Positions 24,095-39,800 of a stretch of 64,000 bases of DNA are shown here, one piece after another. The notes beneath the pieces were generated by a model that saw nothing but the letters and a program-made list of their open reading frames with translations, did no database searches and was not told the origin of the DNA. The DNA is taken from assembly GCA_949775045.1 (NCBI GenBank), contig OX459098.1, forward strand, positions 23,130,542 to 23,194,541, read 5' to 3'. Position 1 is the stretch's first letter. Each line of letters opens with the position of its first letter. A program made the position numbers and the translations under genes. Origin of the DNA: Metridium senile (lineage: Eukaryota; Cnidaria; Anthozoa; Actiniaria; Metridiidae).

Positions 24095-24560
24095 TGTAAC
24101 CCAGTAATTACTGTGATTGTAAACGGATGATTTTTGTAACCCAGTAGCTACTGTGATTGTAAATGGATGATTTTTGTAACCCAGTAATTACTGTGATTGT
24201 AAATGGATGATTTTTGTAATCCAGTAGTTACTGTGATGGTAAATGGATGATTTTTGTAACCCAGTAGCTACTGTGATTGTAAACGGATGATTTGTTTTAA
24301 CCCAGTTGCTACTGTGATTGTAAATGGATGATTTTTGTACCCCAGTAGCTTCTGTGATTGTAAACGGATGATTTTTGTAACCCAGTAGTTACTGTGATTG
24401 TAAACGGATGAGTTTTGTAACCCAGTAGCTACTGTGAATAAATGGATGATTTTTGTAACCCAGTAGTTACTGTGATTGTAAATGGATGATTTTTGTAACC
24501 CAGTAGCTACTGTGATTGTAAACGGATGATTTTTGTAACCCAGTAGTTACTGTGATTGTA
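24095..24560 (+). repeat. 40-bp satellite, forward block 1 (about 11-12 copies)
   Basis: Monomer words in order: GTAACCCAGTAGTTACTGTG, then ATTGTAAACGGATGATTTTT. Copies vary mainly at AGTTAC/AGCTAC/AATTAC and AAACGG/AAATGG. Orientation is opposite to the large block at 30.85-58.4 kb. Confidence 0.95.
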
Positions 24561-24770
24561 AACTTTTACACCCATGGTAAGGTTACAAAAATGACCACAA
24601 AGTTACATTAGGGACCTTTGTTCCCTTAAGTAACCATCACTTGGTTACAAAAAGGAACACAAGTTACAAAAAGGACCTGATCATGTTACAAAAGGGAACA
24701 TGAATCTAATCATTCATTCATTCATCCACCCATCCATCCATTCATTCATTCATTTATTTATTTATTATTT
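24561..24770 (+). repeat. Degenerate 98-bp-satellite sequence followed by (ATTC/ATCC/ATTT)n
   Basis: TTACACCCATGGTAAGGTTACAAAA, ACAAAGTTACATTAGGGACC and related words match the 98-bp monomer but with rearranged spacing. From 24705 the sequence turns into tetranucleotide repeats. Confidence 0.7.
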
Positions 24771-25260
24771 GTTTACCAGATTTCTGGATAACTTCAACCG
24801 TGCATCCTAGTATCATGCACAGTGCTGGTGTGAGATGGCTGTGTCTGCGAGTAGAACTAGTATGTTCTGTGTTTGTTCTCGTTATATGTATCGGGAGGAT
24901 TTCGTGAAACAAAAACAATATAGAAGAGTTACTGGGTGGCGAATTGTTTTGTTTGGAACATCTTCTGAAACTCTACTAAAACTGTTGATAAAATTTACTT
25001 CTTTAACCTCATATAACCAAAAATATCATTAAGAATACTGTGAAGGCTGGTAGAGTTTTTGAAACACAAATCGAAGGGAATTGTTGTTATGAGCTTATGA
25101 AGAGGACTTGAATGCTTCGTTTGTTCGGCTAAACTCAGTCTAAAGAGCCATGAGGCGACATTTATGGTATTAAAAAGACACAAATAATTTCTGGTGATAT
25201 GAATGTTCAAAGAAGAGAAGTTATAACGTCTATAGCTGATGATATTGTCAATTACAGCCA
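24771..25260. other. Unique spacer between two 40-bp satellite blocks
   Basis: No repeat and no gene recognised. It separates forward blocks 1 and 2 and so is either an insertion into one array or the remnant of sequence into which both expanded. Confidence 0.5.
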
Positions 25261-25848
25261 GTGTGCTAGATATGATATTTGTAACCCAGTAGTTACTGTG
25301 ATTGTAAAGGGATGTTTGTTTTTTGTAAACCAGTAGTCACTGTGATTGTAAATGGATGATTTTTGTAACCCAGTAATTACTGTGATTGTAAACGGATGAT
25401 TTTTGTAACCCATTAGTTCCTGTGATGGTAAATGGATGATTTTTTTAAACCAGTAATTTCTGTGATTGTAAATGGATGATTTTTGTAACCCAGTAATTAC
25501 TGTGATTGTAAACGGATGATTTTTGTAACCCAGTAGCTACTGTGATTGTAAATGGATGATTTTTGTAACCCATTAGTTACTGTGATGGTAAATGGAGGAT
25601 TTGTGTAACCCAGTAGCTACTGTGATTGTAAACGGATGATTTTTGTAACCCAGTAGCTACTGTGATTGTAAATGGATGATTTTTGTAACCCAGTAGTTAC
25701 TGTGATTGTAAACGGATGATTTTTGTAACCCAGTAGCTACTGTGATTGTAAACGGATGATTTTTGTAACCCACAGGCGCTAGACATTTGTAACCCAGTAG
25801 TTACTGGGATTGTAAATGGATGATTTTTGTAACCCAGTATTTACTAGG
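25261..25848 (+). repeat. 40-bp satellite, forward block 2 (about 14 copies)
   Basis: Same monomer and orientation as 24095-24560. It passes directly into the 98-bp array at ACTAGGTTACATAAGGGA, sharing the GGTTACA word at the junction. Confidence 0.95.
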
Positions 25849-28800
25849 TTACATAAGGGAACGTTTTTCCCTTTTGCACTCATGGTAAGGTTACAAAAGG
25901 GATCACAAAGTTACATTAGGGACCTTTGTTTACCTATGAACAAAGGTTACATAAGGGAACGTTTTTCCCTTTTGCACCCATGGTAATGTTACAAAAGGGA
26001 TCACAAAGTTACATTAGGGACCTTTGTTTACCTATGAACAAAGGTTACATAAGGGAATGTTTTTCCGTTTTGCACCCATGGTAAGGCTACAAAAGGGATC
26101 ACAAAGTTACATTAGGGACCTTTGTTCACCTATGAACAAAGGTTACATAAGGGAACGTTTTTCCGTTTTGCACCCATGGTAAGGTTACAAAAGGGATCAC
26201 AAAGTTACATTAGGGACCTTTGTTTACCTATGAACAAAGGTTACATAAAGGAACGCTTTTCCCTTTTGCACCCATGGTAAGGTTACTAAAAGGATCACAA
26301 AGTTACATTAGGGACCTTTGTTCACCTATAAACAAAGGTTACATAAGAGATCGTTTTTCCCTTTTGCACCCATGGTAAGGTTACAAAAAGGATCACAAAG
26401 TTACATTAGGGACCTTTGTTTACCTATGAGCAAAGGTTACATAAGGGAACGTTTTTCCCTTTTGCACCCATGGTAAGGTTACAAAAGCGATCACAAAGTT
26501 ACATTAGGGGCCTTTGTTTACCTATGAACAAAGGTTACATAAGGGATCGTTTTTGCCTTTTGCACCCATGGTAAGGTTACAAAAAGGATCACAAAGTTAC
26601 ATTAGGGACCTTTGTTTACCTATGAGCAAAGGTTACAGAAGGGAACGTTTTTACCTTTTGCACCCATGGTAAGGTTACAAAAGGGATCACAAAGTTACAT
26701 TAGGGACCTTTGTTTACCTATGAACAAAGGTTACATAAGGGAACGTTTTTCCGTTTTGCACCCATGGTAAGGTTACAAAAGGGATCACAAAGTTACATTA
26801 GGGACCTTTGTTTACCTATGAACAAAGGTTACATAAGGGAACGTTTTTCCGTTTTGCACCCATGGTAAGGTTACAAAAGGGATCACAAAGTTACATTAGG
26901 GACCTTTGTTTACCTATGAACAAAGGTTACATAAGGGAACGTTTTTCCCTTTTGCACCCATGGTAAGGTTACAAAAGCGATCACAAAGTTACATTAGGGA
27001 CCTTTGTTTACCTATGAGCAAAGGTTACAGAAGGGAACGTTTTTCCCTTTTGCACCCATGGTAAGGTTACAAAAGGGATCACAAAGTTACATTAGGGACC
27101 TTTGTTTACCTATGAACAAAGGTTACATAAGGGAACGTTTTTCCCTTTTGCACCCATGGTAAGGTTACAAAAGGGATCACAAAGTTACATTAGGGACCTT
27201 TGTTTACCTATGAACAAAGGTTACATAAGGGAACGTTTTTCCCTTTTGCACCCATGGTAAGGTTACAAAAGCGATCACAAAGTTACATTAGGGACCTTTG
27301 TTTACCTATGAACAAAGGTTACATAAGGGAACGCTTTTCTCTTTTGCACCCATGGTAAGGTTACTAAAAGGATCACAAAGTTACATTAGGGACCTTTGTT
27401 TACCTATGAACAAAGGTTACATAAGGGAACGCTTTTCCCTTTTGCACCCATGGTAAGGTTACAAAAGGGATCACAAAGTTACATTAGGGACCTTTGTTTA
27501 CCTATGAACAAAGGTTACATAAGGAAACGTTTTTCCGTTTTGCACCCATGGTAAGGTTACAAAAGGGATCACAAAGTTACATTAGGGACCTTTGTTTACC
27601 TATGAACAAAGGTTACATAAAGGAACGCTTTTCCCTTTTGCACCCATGGTAAGGTTACTAAAAGGATCACAAAGTTACATTAGGGACCTTTGTTCACCTA
27701 TGAACAAAGGTTACATAAGAGATCGTTTTTCCCTTTTGCACCCATGGTAAGGTTACAAAAAGGATCACAAAGTTACATTAGGGACCTTTGTTTACCTATG
27801 AACAAAGGTTACATAAGGAAACGTTTTTCCGTTTTGCACCCATGGTAAGGTTACAAAAGGGATCACAAAGTTACATTAGGGACCTTTGTTTACCTATGAA
27901 CAAAGGTTACATAAAGGAACGCTTTTCCCTTTTGCACCCATGGTAAGGTTACTAAAAGGATCACAAAGTTACATTAGGGACCTTTGTTCACCTATGAACA
28001 AAAGTTACATAAGAGATCGTTTTTCCCTTTTGCACCCATGGTAAGGTTACAAAAAGGATCACAAAGTTACATTAGGGACCTTTGTTCACCTATGAACAAA
28101 AGTTACATAAGAGATCGTTTTTCCCTTTTGCACCCATGGTAAGGTTACAAAAAGGATCACAAAGTTACATTAGGGACCTTTGTTTACCTATGAGCAAAGG
28201 TTACATAAGGGAACGTTTTTTCCTTTTGCACCCATGGTAAGGTTACAAAAGGGATCACAAAGTTACATTAGGGGCCTTTGTTTACATATGAACAAAGGTT
28301 ACATAAGGGATCGTTTTTGCCTTTTGCACCCATGGTAAGGTTACAAAAAGGATCACAAAGTTACATTAGGGACCTTTGTTTACCTATGAACAAAGGTTAC
28401 AGAAGGGAACGTTTTTCCCTTTTGCACCCATGGTAAGGTTACAAAAGGGATCACAAAGTTACATTAGGGACCTTTGTTTACCTATGAACAAAGGTTACAT
28501 AAGGGAACGTTTTTCCCTTTTGCACCCATGGTAAGGTTACAAAAGGGATCACAAAGTTACATTAGGGACCTTTGTTTACCTATGAACAAAGGTTACATAA
28601 GGGAACGTTTTTCCCTTTTGCACCCATGGTAAGGTTACAAAAGCGATCACAAAGTTACATTAGGGACCTTTGTTTACCTATGAACAAAGGTTACATAAGG
28701 GAACGCTTTTCTCTTTTGCACCCATGGTAAGGTTACTAAAAGGATCACAAAGTTACATTAGGGACCTTTGTTTACCTATGAACAAAGGTTACATAAGGGA

Positions 28801-30850
28801 ACGCTTTTCCCTTTTGCACCCATGGTAAGGTTACAAAAGGGATCACAAAGTTACATTAGGGACCTTTGTTTACCTATGAACAAAGGTTACATAAGGAAAC
28901 GTTTTTCCATTTTGCACCCATGGTAAGGTTACAAAAGGGATCACAAAGTTACATTAGGGACCTTTGTTTACCTATGAACAAAGGTTACATAAGGGAACGT
29001 TTTTCCGTTTTGCACCCATGGTAAGGTTACAAAAGCGATCACAAAGTTACATTAGGGACCTTTGTTTACCTATGAACAAAGGTTACATAAGGGAACGCTT
29101 TTCCCTTTTGCACCCATGGTAAGGTTACAAAAGGGATCACAAAGTTACATTAGGGACCTTTGTTTACCTATGAACAAAGGTTACATAAGGGAACGTTTTT
29201 CCCTTTTGCACCCATGGTAAGGTTACAAAAGCGATCACAAAGTTACATTAGGGACCTTTGTTTACCTATGAACAAAGGTTACATAAGGAAACGTTTTTCC
29301 GTTTTGCACCCATGGTAAGGTTACAAAAGGGATCACAAAGTTACATTAGGGACCTTTGTTTACCTATGAACAAAGGTTACATAAAGGAACGCTTTTCCCT
29401 TTTGCACCCATGGTAAGGTTACTAAAAGGATCACAAAGTTACATTAGGGACCTTTGTTCACCTATGAACAAAGGTTACATAAGAGATCGTTTTTCCCTTT
29501 TGCACCCATGGTAAGGTTACAAAAAGGATCACAAAGTTACATTAGGGACCTTTGTTTACCTATGAGCAAAGGTTACAAAAGGGAACGTTTTTCCCTTTTG
29601 CACCCATGGTAAGGTTACAAAAGGGATCACAAAGTTACATTAGGGGCCTTTGTTTACCTATGAACAAAGGTTACATAAGGGATCGTTTTTGCCTTTTGCA
29701 CCCATGGTAAGGTTACAAAAAGGATCACAAAGTTACATTAGGGACCTTTGTTTACCTATGAGCAAAGGTTACAGAAGGGAACGTTTTTCCCTTTTGCACC
29801 CATGGTAAGGTTACAAAAGGGATCACAAAGTTACATTAGGGACCTTTGTTTACCTATGAACAAAGGTTACATAAGGGAACGTTTTTCCCTTTTGCACCCA
29901 TGGTAAGGTTACAAAAGGGATCACAAAGTTACATTAGGGACCTTTGTTTACCTATGAACAAAGGTTACATAAGGGAACGTTTTTCCCTTTTGCACCCATG
30001 GTAAGGTTACAAAAGGGATCACAAAGTTACATTAGGGACCTTTGTTTACCTATGAACAAAGGTTACATAAGGGAACGTTTTTCCCTTTTGCACCCATGGT
30101 AAGGTTACAAAAGCGATCACAAAGTTACATTAGGGACCTTTGTTTACCTATGAACAAAGGTTACATAAGGGAACGCTTTTCTCTTTTGCACCCATGGTAA
30201 GGTTACTAAAAGGATCACAAAGTTACATTAGGGACCTTTGTTTACCTATGAACAAAGGTTACATAAGGGAACGCTTTTCCCTTTTGCACCCATGGTAAGG
30301 TTACAAAAGGGATCACAAAGTTACATTAGGGACCTTTGTTTACCTATGAACAAAGGTTACATAAGGGAACGTTTTTCCCTTTTGCACCCATGGTAAGGTT
30401 ACAAAAGGGATCACAAAGTTACATTAGGGACCTTTGTTTACCTATGAACAAAGGTTACATAAGGGATCGTTTTTCCCTTTTGCACACATGGTAAGGTTAC
30501 AAAAGGGATCACAAAGTTGCATTAGGGACCTTTGTTCACCTATGAACAAAGGTTACATAAGGGATCGTTTTTCCCTTTTGCACACATGGTAAGGTTACAA
30601 AAGGGATCACAAAGTTACATTAGGGATCTTTGTTCACCTATGAACAAAGGTTACATAAGGGATCGTTTTTCCCTTTTGCACACATGGTAAGGTTACAAAA
30701 GGGATCACAAAGTTACATTAGGGACCTTTGTTCACCTATGAACAAAGGTTACATAAGGGACCGTTTTTCCCTTTTGCACACATGGTAAGGTTACAAAAGG
30801 GATCACAAAGTTACATTAGGGACCTTTGTTCACCTAAGAACAAAGGTTAC
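25849..30850 (+). repeat. 98-bp satellite array, about 51 copies
   Basis: The monomer begins GGTTACATAAGGGAACGTTT and contains CACCCATGGTAAGGTTAC, AAAGTTACATTAGGGACC and CCTTTGTT-CACCTATG-AACAAAGG, a short inverted repeat. The phase is kept exactly: diagnostic variants (AAAGGAACGC at 26247, 27619, 27913, 29383; ACGCTTTTCT at 27331, 28703, 30173) are separated by exact multiples of 98, so copies differ by substitutions only. These spacings (1372 and 1470 bp) reveal higher-order units of 14-15 monomers. The last four copies share a CACACATGG variant. All frames are closed by stops. Confidence 0.97.
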
Positions 30851-33800
30851 ATTTACAATCACAGTAAGTACTGGGTTACAAAATTCATTCATTTACAATT
30901 ACAGTAACTACTGGGTTACAAAACTCGTCCGTATACAATCACATTAACTACTGGGTTACAAAAATCATCCGTTTACAATCGCAGTAACTACTGGGTTACA
31001 AATATCATTCATTTACAATCACAGTAACTACTGGGTTACAAAACTCGTCCGTTTACAATCACAGTAACTACTGGTTTACAAAAAATCATCAATTTTCAAT
31101 CACAGTAACTACTGGGTTACAAAAAATCATCCATTTACAATCACAGTAACTACTGGGTTACAAAGATCATCCGTTTACAATCACAATAACTACTGGGTTA
31201 CAAAAAATCATCCATTTTTAATCACAGTAACTACTGGGTTACAAAGATCATCCGTTTACAATCACAGTAACTACTGGGTTACAAAAATCATTCATTTACA
31301 ATCACAGTAACTACTGGGTTACAAAAAACATACGTTTACAAACACAGTAACTACTTGGTTACAAAACTCGTCCGTTTACAATCACAGTAATTACTGGGTT
31401 ACCAAATTCATACATTCACAATCACAGTAACTACTGGTTTACAAAAATCACCCATTTACAATCACAGTAACTACTGAGTTACAAAAATCATCCGTTTACA
31501 ATCACAGTAATTACTGGGTTACAAAAATTATCCATTTACAATCACAGTAATTACTGGATTACAAAAATCATCCATTTACAGTCACAGTAACTACTGGGTT
31601 ACAAAAATCATTCGTTTACAATCAAATTAACTACTGGGTTACAAAAATCATTCATTTACAATCACAGTAACTACTGGGTTACAAAACTCGTCTGTTTACA
31701 ATCACAGTAATTACTGGGTTACAAAAATCATCCGTTTACAATCACATTAGCTACTGGGTTACAAAACTCATCCGTTTACAATCACAGTAACTACTGGGAT
31801 ACAAAAATCATCCGTTTACAATCACAGTAAGTACTGGGTTACAAAAATCATTCATTTACAATCACAGTAACTACTGTGTTACAAAACTCGTCCGTATACA
31901 ATCACAGTAACTACTGGGTTACAAAACTCGTCTGTTTACAATCACAGTAATTACTGAGTTACCAAATTCATACATTCACAATCACAGTAACTACTTGTTT
32001 ACAAAAATCATCCATTTACAATCACAGTAACTACTGGGTTACAAAAATCATCCGTTTACAATCACAGTAACTACTGGGTTACAAAAATCATCCGTTTACA
32101 ATCACAGTAACTACTGGGTTACAAAAATCATCAATTTACAATCACAGTAACTACTGGGTTACAAAAAACATCCGTTTACAAACACAGTAACTACTATGTT
32201 ACAAAACTCGTCCGTTTACAATCACAGTAATTACTGGGTTACCAAATTCATACATTCACAATCACAGTAACTACTGGTTTACAAAAATCATCCATTTACA
32301 ATCACAGTAACTACTGGGTTACAAAAATCATCCGTTTACAATCACAGTAATTACTGGGTTACAAAAATTATCCATTTACAATCACAGTAATTACTGGGTT
32401 ACAAAAATCATCCATTTACAATCACAGTAACTACTGGGTTACAAAAATCATTCGTTTACAATCAAATTAACTACTGGGTTACAAAACTCGTCCGTATACA
32501 ATCACAGTAACTACTGGGTTACAAAAATCATCCGTTTACAATCACAGTAACTACTGGGTTACAAAAATCATCCATTTACAATCACAGTAACTACTGGGTT
32601 ACAAAAATCATTCATTTACAATCACAGTAAGTACTGGGTTACAAAAATCATTCATTTACAATCACAGTAACTACTGGGTTACAAAAAACCATCCATTTAC
32701 AATCACAGTAACTACTGGGTTACAAAGATCATCCGTTTACAATCACAGTAACTACTGGGTTACAAAGATCATCCGTTTACAAACACAGTAACTACTATGT
32801 TACAAAACTCGTCCGTTTACAATCACAGTAATTACTGGGTTACCAAATTCATACATTCACAATCACAGTAACTACTGGTTTACAAAAATCATCCATTTAC
32901 AATCACAGTAACTACTGGGTTACAAAAATCATCCGTTTACAATCACAGTAATTACTGGGTTACAAAAATTATCCATTTACAATCACAGTAATTACTGGGT
33001 TACAAAAATCATCCATTTACAATCACAGTAACTACTGGGTTACAAAAATCATTCGTTTACAATCAAATTAACTACTGGGTTACAAAAATCATTTATTTAC
33101 AATCACAGTAACTACTGGGTTACAAAACTCGTCCGTTTACAATCACAGTAATTACTGGGTTACCAAATTCATACATTCACAATCACAGTAACTACTGGTT
33201 TACAAAAATCATCCATTTACAATCACAGTAACTACTGGGTTACAAAAAACATCCGTTTACAAACACAGTAACTACTATGTTACAAAACTCGTCCGTTTAC
33301 AATCACAGTAATTACTGGTTTACAAAAATCATCCATTTACAATCACAGTAACTACTGGTTTACAAAAATCATCCATTTACAATCACAGTAACTACTGGGT
33401 TACAAAAATCATCCGTTTACAATCACAGTAACTACTGGGTTACAAAAATCATCCGTTTACAATCACAGTAACTACTGGGTTACAAAAATCATCAATTTAC
33501 AATCACAGTAACTACTGGGTTACAAAAAACATCCGTTTACAAACACAGTAACTACTATGTTACAAAACTCGTCCGTTTACAATCACAGTAATTACTGGGT
33601 TACCAAATTCATACATTCACAATCACAGTAACTACTGGTTTACAAAAATCATCCATTTACAATCACAGTAAGTACTGGGTTACAAAAATCATTCATTTAC
33701 AATCACAGTAACTACTGGGTTACAAAAAACCATCCATTTACAATCACAGTAACTACTGGGTTACAAAGATCATCCGTTTACAATCACAGTAACTACTGGG

Positions 33801-36800
33801 TTACAAAGATCATCCGTTTACAAACACAGTAACTACTATGTTACAAAACTCGTCCGTTTACAATCACAGTAATTACTGGGTTACCAAATTCATACATTCA
33901 CAATCACAGTAACTACTGGTTTACAAAAATCATCCATTTACAATCACAGTAACTACTGGGTTACAAAAATCATCCGTTTACAATCACAGTAATTACTGGG
34001 TTACAAAAATTATCCATTTACAATCACAGTAATTACTGGGTTACAAAAATCATCCATTTACAATCACAGTAACTACTGGGTTACAAAAATCATTCGTTTA
34101 CAATCAAATTAACTACTGGGTTACAAAAATCATTTATTTACAATCACAGTAACTACTGGGTTACAAAACTCGTCCGTTTACAATCACAGTAATTACTGGG
34201 TTACCAAATTCATACATTCACAATCACAGTAACTACTGGTTTACAAAAATCATCCATTTACAATCACAGTAACTACTGGGTTACAAAAAACATCCGTTTA
34301 CAAACACAGTAACTACTATGTTACAAAACTCGTCCGTTTACAATCACAGTAATTACTGGTTTACAAAAATCATCCATTTACAATCACAGTAACTACTGGT
34401 TTACAAAAATCATCCATTTACAATCACAGTAACTACTGGGTTACAAAAATCATCCGTTTACAATCACAGTAACTACTGGGTTACAAAAATCATCCGTTTA
34501 CAATCACAGTAACTACTGGGTTACAAAAATCATCAATTTACAATCACAGTAACTACTGGGTTACAAAAAACATCCGTTTACAAACACAGTAACTACTATG
34601 TTACAAAACTCGTCCGTTTACAATCACAGTAATTACTGGGTTACCAAATTCATACATTCACAATCACAGTAACTACTGGTTTACAAAAATCATCCATTTA
34701 CAATCACAGTAACTACTGGGTTACAAAAATCATCCGTTTACAATCACAGTAATTACTGGGTTACAAAAATCATCCATTTACAATCACAGTAACTACTGGG
34801 TTACAAAAATCATTCGTTTACAATCAAATTAACTACTGGGCTACAAAACTCGTCCGTATACAATCACAGTAACTACTGGGTTACAAAAATCATCCGTTTA
34901 CAATCACAGTAACTACTGGGTTACAAAAATCATCCATTTACAATCACAGTAACTACTGGGTTACAAAAATCATTCATTTACAATCACAGTAAGTACTGGG
35001 TTACAAAAATCATTCATTTACAATCACAGTAACTACTGGGTTACAAAAAACCATCCATTTACAATCACAGTAACTACTGGGTTACAAAGATCATCCGTTT
35101 ACAATCACAGTAACTACTGGGTTACAAAAAATCATCCATTTTTAATCACAGTAACTACTGGGTTACAAAGATCATCCGTTTACAAACACAGTAACTACTA
35201 TGTTACAAAACTCGTCCGTTTACAATCACAGTAATTACTGGGTTACCAAATTCATACATTCACAATCACAGTAACTACTGGTTTACAAAAATCATCCATT
35301 TACAATCACAGTAACTACTGGGTTACAAAAATCATCCGTTTACAATCACAGTAATTACTGGGTTACAAAAATTATCCATTTACAATCACAGTAATTACTG
35401 GGTTACAAAAATCATCCATTTACAATCACAGTAACTACTGGGTTACAAAAATCATTCGTTTACAATCAAATTAACTACTGGGTTACAAAAATCATTCATT
35501 TACAATCACAGTAACTACTGGGTTACAAAACTCGTCCGTTTACAATCACAGTAATTACTGGGTTACCAAATTCATCCATTTACAATCACAGTAACTACTG
35601 GTTTACAAAAATCATCCATTTACAATCACAGTAACTACTGGGTTACAAAAATCATCCGTTTACAATCACAGTAATTATTGGGTTACAAAAATTATCCATT
35701 TACAATCACAGTAATTACTGGGTTACAAAAATCATCCATTTACAATCACAGTAACTACTGGGTTACAAAAATCATTCGTTTACAATCAAATTAACTACTG
35801 GGTTACAAAACTCGTCCGTATACAATCACAGTAACTACTGGGTTGCAAAAATCATCCGTTTACAATCACACTAACTACTGGGTTACAAAAATCATCCATT
35901 TACAATCACAGTAACTACTGGGTTACAAAAATCATTCATTTACAATCACAGTAAGTACTGGGTTACAAAAATCATTCATTTACAATCACAGTAACTACTG
36001 GGTTACACAAAACCATCCATTTACAATCACAGTAACTACTGGGTTACAAAGATCATCCGTTTACAATCACAGTAACTACTGGGTTACAAAAAATCATGCA
36101 TTTTTAATCACAGTAACTACTGGGTTACAAAGATCATCCGTTGACAATCACAGTAACTACTGGGTTACAAAAATCATTCATTTACAATCACAGTAACTAC
36201 TGGGTTACAAAAAACATCCGTTTACAAACACAGTAACTACTATGTTACAAAACTCGTCCGTTTACAATCACAGTAATTACTGGGTTACCAAATTCATACA
36301 TTCACAATCACAGTAACTACTGGTTTACAAAAATCATCCATTTACAATCACAGTAACTACTGGGTTACAAAAATCATCCGTTTACAATCACAGTAATTAC
36401 TGGGTTACAAAAATTATCCATTTACAATCACAGTAATTACTGGGTTACAAAAATCATTCGTTTACAATCAAATTAACTACTGGGTTATAAAAATCATTCA
36501 TTTACAATCACAGTAACTACTGGGTTACAAAAATCATTCGTTTACAATCAAATTAACTACTGGGTTACAAAACTCGTCCGTATACAATCACAGTAACTAC
36601 TGGGTTACAAAAATCATCCGTTTACAATCACAGTAACTACTGGGTTACAAAAATCGTCCATTTACAATCACAGTAACTACTGGGTTACAAAAAATCATCC
36701 ATTTTTAATCACAGTAACTACTGGGTTACAAAGATCATCCGTTTACAAACACAGTAACTACTATGTTACAAAACTCGTCCGTTTACAATCACAGTAATTA

Positions 36801-39800
36801 CTGGGTTACCAAATTCATACATTCACAATCACAGTAACTACTGGTTTACAAAAATCATCCATTTACAATCACAGTAACTACTGGGTTACAAAAATCATCC
36901 GTTTACAATCACAGTAACTACTGGGTTACAAAAATCATCCGTTTACAATCACAGTAATTACTGGGTTACAAAAATTATCCATTTACAATCACAGTAATTA
37001 CTGGGTTACAAAAATCATCCATTTACAATCACAGTAACTACTGGGTTACAAAAATCATTCGTTTACAATCAAATTAATTACTGGGTTACAAAAATCATTC
37101 ATTTACAATCACAGTAACTACTGGGTTACAAAACTCGTCCGTTTACAATCACAGTAATTACTGGGTTACCAAATTCATACATTCACAATCACAGTAACTA
37201 CTGGTTTACAAAAATCATCCATTTACAATCACAGTAACTACTGGGTTACAAAAAACATCCGTTTACAAACACAGTAACTACTATGTTACAAAACTCGTCC
37301 GTTTACAATCACAGTAATTACTGGTTTACAAAAATCATCCATTTACAATCACAGTAACTACTGGTTTACAAAAATCATCCATTTACAATCACAGTAACTA
37401 CTGGGTTACAAAAATCATCCGTTTACAATCACAGTAATTATTGGGTTACAAAAATTATCCATTTACAATCACAGTAATTACTGGGTTACAAAAATTATCC
37501 ATTTACAATCACAGTAACTACTGGGTTACAAAAATCATTCGTTTACAATCAAATTAACTACTGGGTTAAAAAACTCGTCCGTATACAATCACAGTAACTA
37601 CTGGGTTACAAAAATCATCCGTTTACAATCACACTAACTACTGGGTTACAAAAATCATCCATTTACAATCACAGTAACTACTGGGTTACAAAAATCATTC
37701 ATTTACAATCACAGTAAGTACTGGGTTACAAAAATCATTCATTTACAATCACAGTAACTACTGGGTTACAAAAAAACATCCATTTACAATCACAGTAACT
37801 ACTGGGTTACAAAGATCATCCGTTTACAATCACAGTAATTACTGGGTTACCAAATTCATACATTCACAATCACAGTAACTACTGGTTTACAAAAATCATC
37901 CGTTTACAATCACAGTAATTACTGGGTTACAAAAATTATCCATTTACAATCACAGTAATTACTGGGTTACAAAAATCATCCATTTACAATCACAGTAACT
38001 ACTGGGTTACAAAAATCATTCGTTTACAATCAAATTAACTACTGGGTTACAAAAATCATTCATTTACAATCACAGTAACTACTGGGTTACAAAACTCGTC
38101 CGTTTACAATCACAGTAATTACTGGGTTACCAAATTCATACATTCACAATCACAGTAACTACTGGTTTACAAAAATCATCCATTTACAATCACAGTAACT
38201 ACTGGGTTACAAAAAACATCCGTTTACAAACACAGTAACTACTATGTTACAAAACTCGTCCGTTTACAATCACAGTAATTACTGGTTTACAAAAATCATC
38301 CATTTACAATCACAGTAACTACTGGTTTACAAAAATCATCCATTTACAATCACAGTAACTACTGGGTTACAAAAATCATCCGTTTACAATCACAGTAATT
38401 ATTGGGTTACAAAAATTATCCATTTACAATCACAGTAATTACTGGGTTACAAAAATTATCCATTTACAATCACAGTAACTACTGGGTTACAAAAATCATT
38501 CGTTTACAATCAAATTAACTACTGGGTTACAAAACTCGTCCGTATACAATCACAGTAACTACTGGGTTACAAAAATCATCCGTTTACAATCACAGTAACT
38601 ACTGGGTTACAAAAATCATCCATTTACAATCACAGTAACTACTGGGTTACAAAAATCATTCATTTACAATCACAGTAAGTACTGGCTTACAAAAATCATT
38701 CATTTACAATCACAGTAACTACTGAGTTACAAAAAACCATCCATTTACAATCACAGTAACTACTGGGTTACAAAGATAATCCGTTTACAATCACAGTAAC
38801 TACTGGGTTACAAAAAATCATGCATTTTTAATCACAGTAACTACTGGGTTACAAAGATCATCCGTTTACAATCACAGTAACTACTGGGTTACAAAAATCA
38901 TTCATTTACAATCACAGTAACTACTGGGTTACAAAAAACATCCGTTTACAAACACAGTAACTACTATGTTACAAAACTCGTCCGTTTACAATCACAGTAA
39001 TTACTGGGTTACCAAATTCATACATTCACAATCACAGTAACTACTGGTTTACAAAAATCATCCATTTACAATCACAGTAACTACTGGGTTACAAAAATCA
39101 TCCGTTTACAATCACAGTAATTACTGGGTTACAAAAATTATCCATTTACAATCACAGTAATTACTGGGTTACAAAAATCATCCATTTACAATCACAGTAA
39201 CTACTGGGTTACAAAAATCATTCGTTTACAATCAAATTAACTACTGGGTTACAAAACTCGTCCGTATACAATCACAGTAACTACTGGGTTACAAAAATCA
39301 TTCATTTACAATCACAGTAAGTACTGGGTTACAAAAATCATCCATTTACAATCACAGTAACTACTGGGTTACAAAAATCATTCATTTACAATCACAGTAA
39401 GTACTGGGTTACAAAAATCATTCATTTACAATCACAGTAACTACTGGGTTACAAAAAACCATCCATTTACAATCACAGTAACTACTGGGTTACAAAGATC
39501 ATCCGTTGACAATCACAGTAACTACTGGGTTACAAAAATCATTCATTTACAATCACAGTAACTACTGGGTTACAAAAATCATTCGTTTACAATCAAATTA
39601 ACTACTGGGTTACAAAACTCGTCCGTATACAATCACAGTAACTACTGGGTTACAAAAATCATCCGTTTACAATCACAGTAACTACTGGGTTACAAAAATC
39701 GTCCATTTACAATCACAGTAACTACTGGGTTACAAAAATCATTCATTTACAATCACAGTAAGTACTGGGTTACAAAAATCATTCATTTACAATCACAGTA

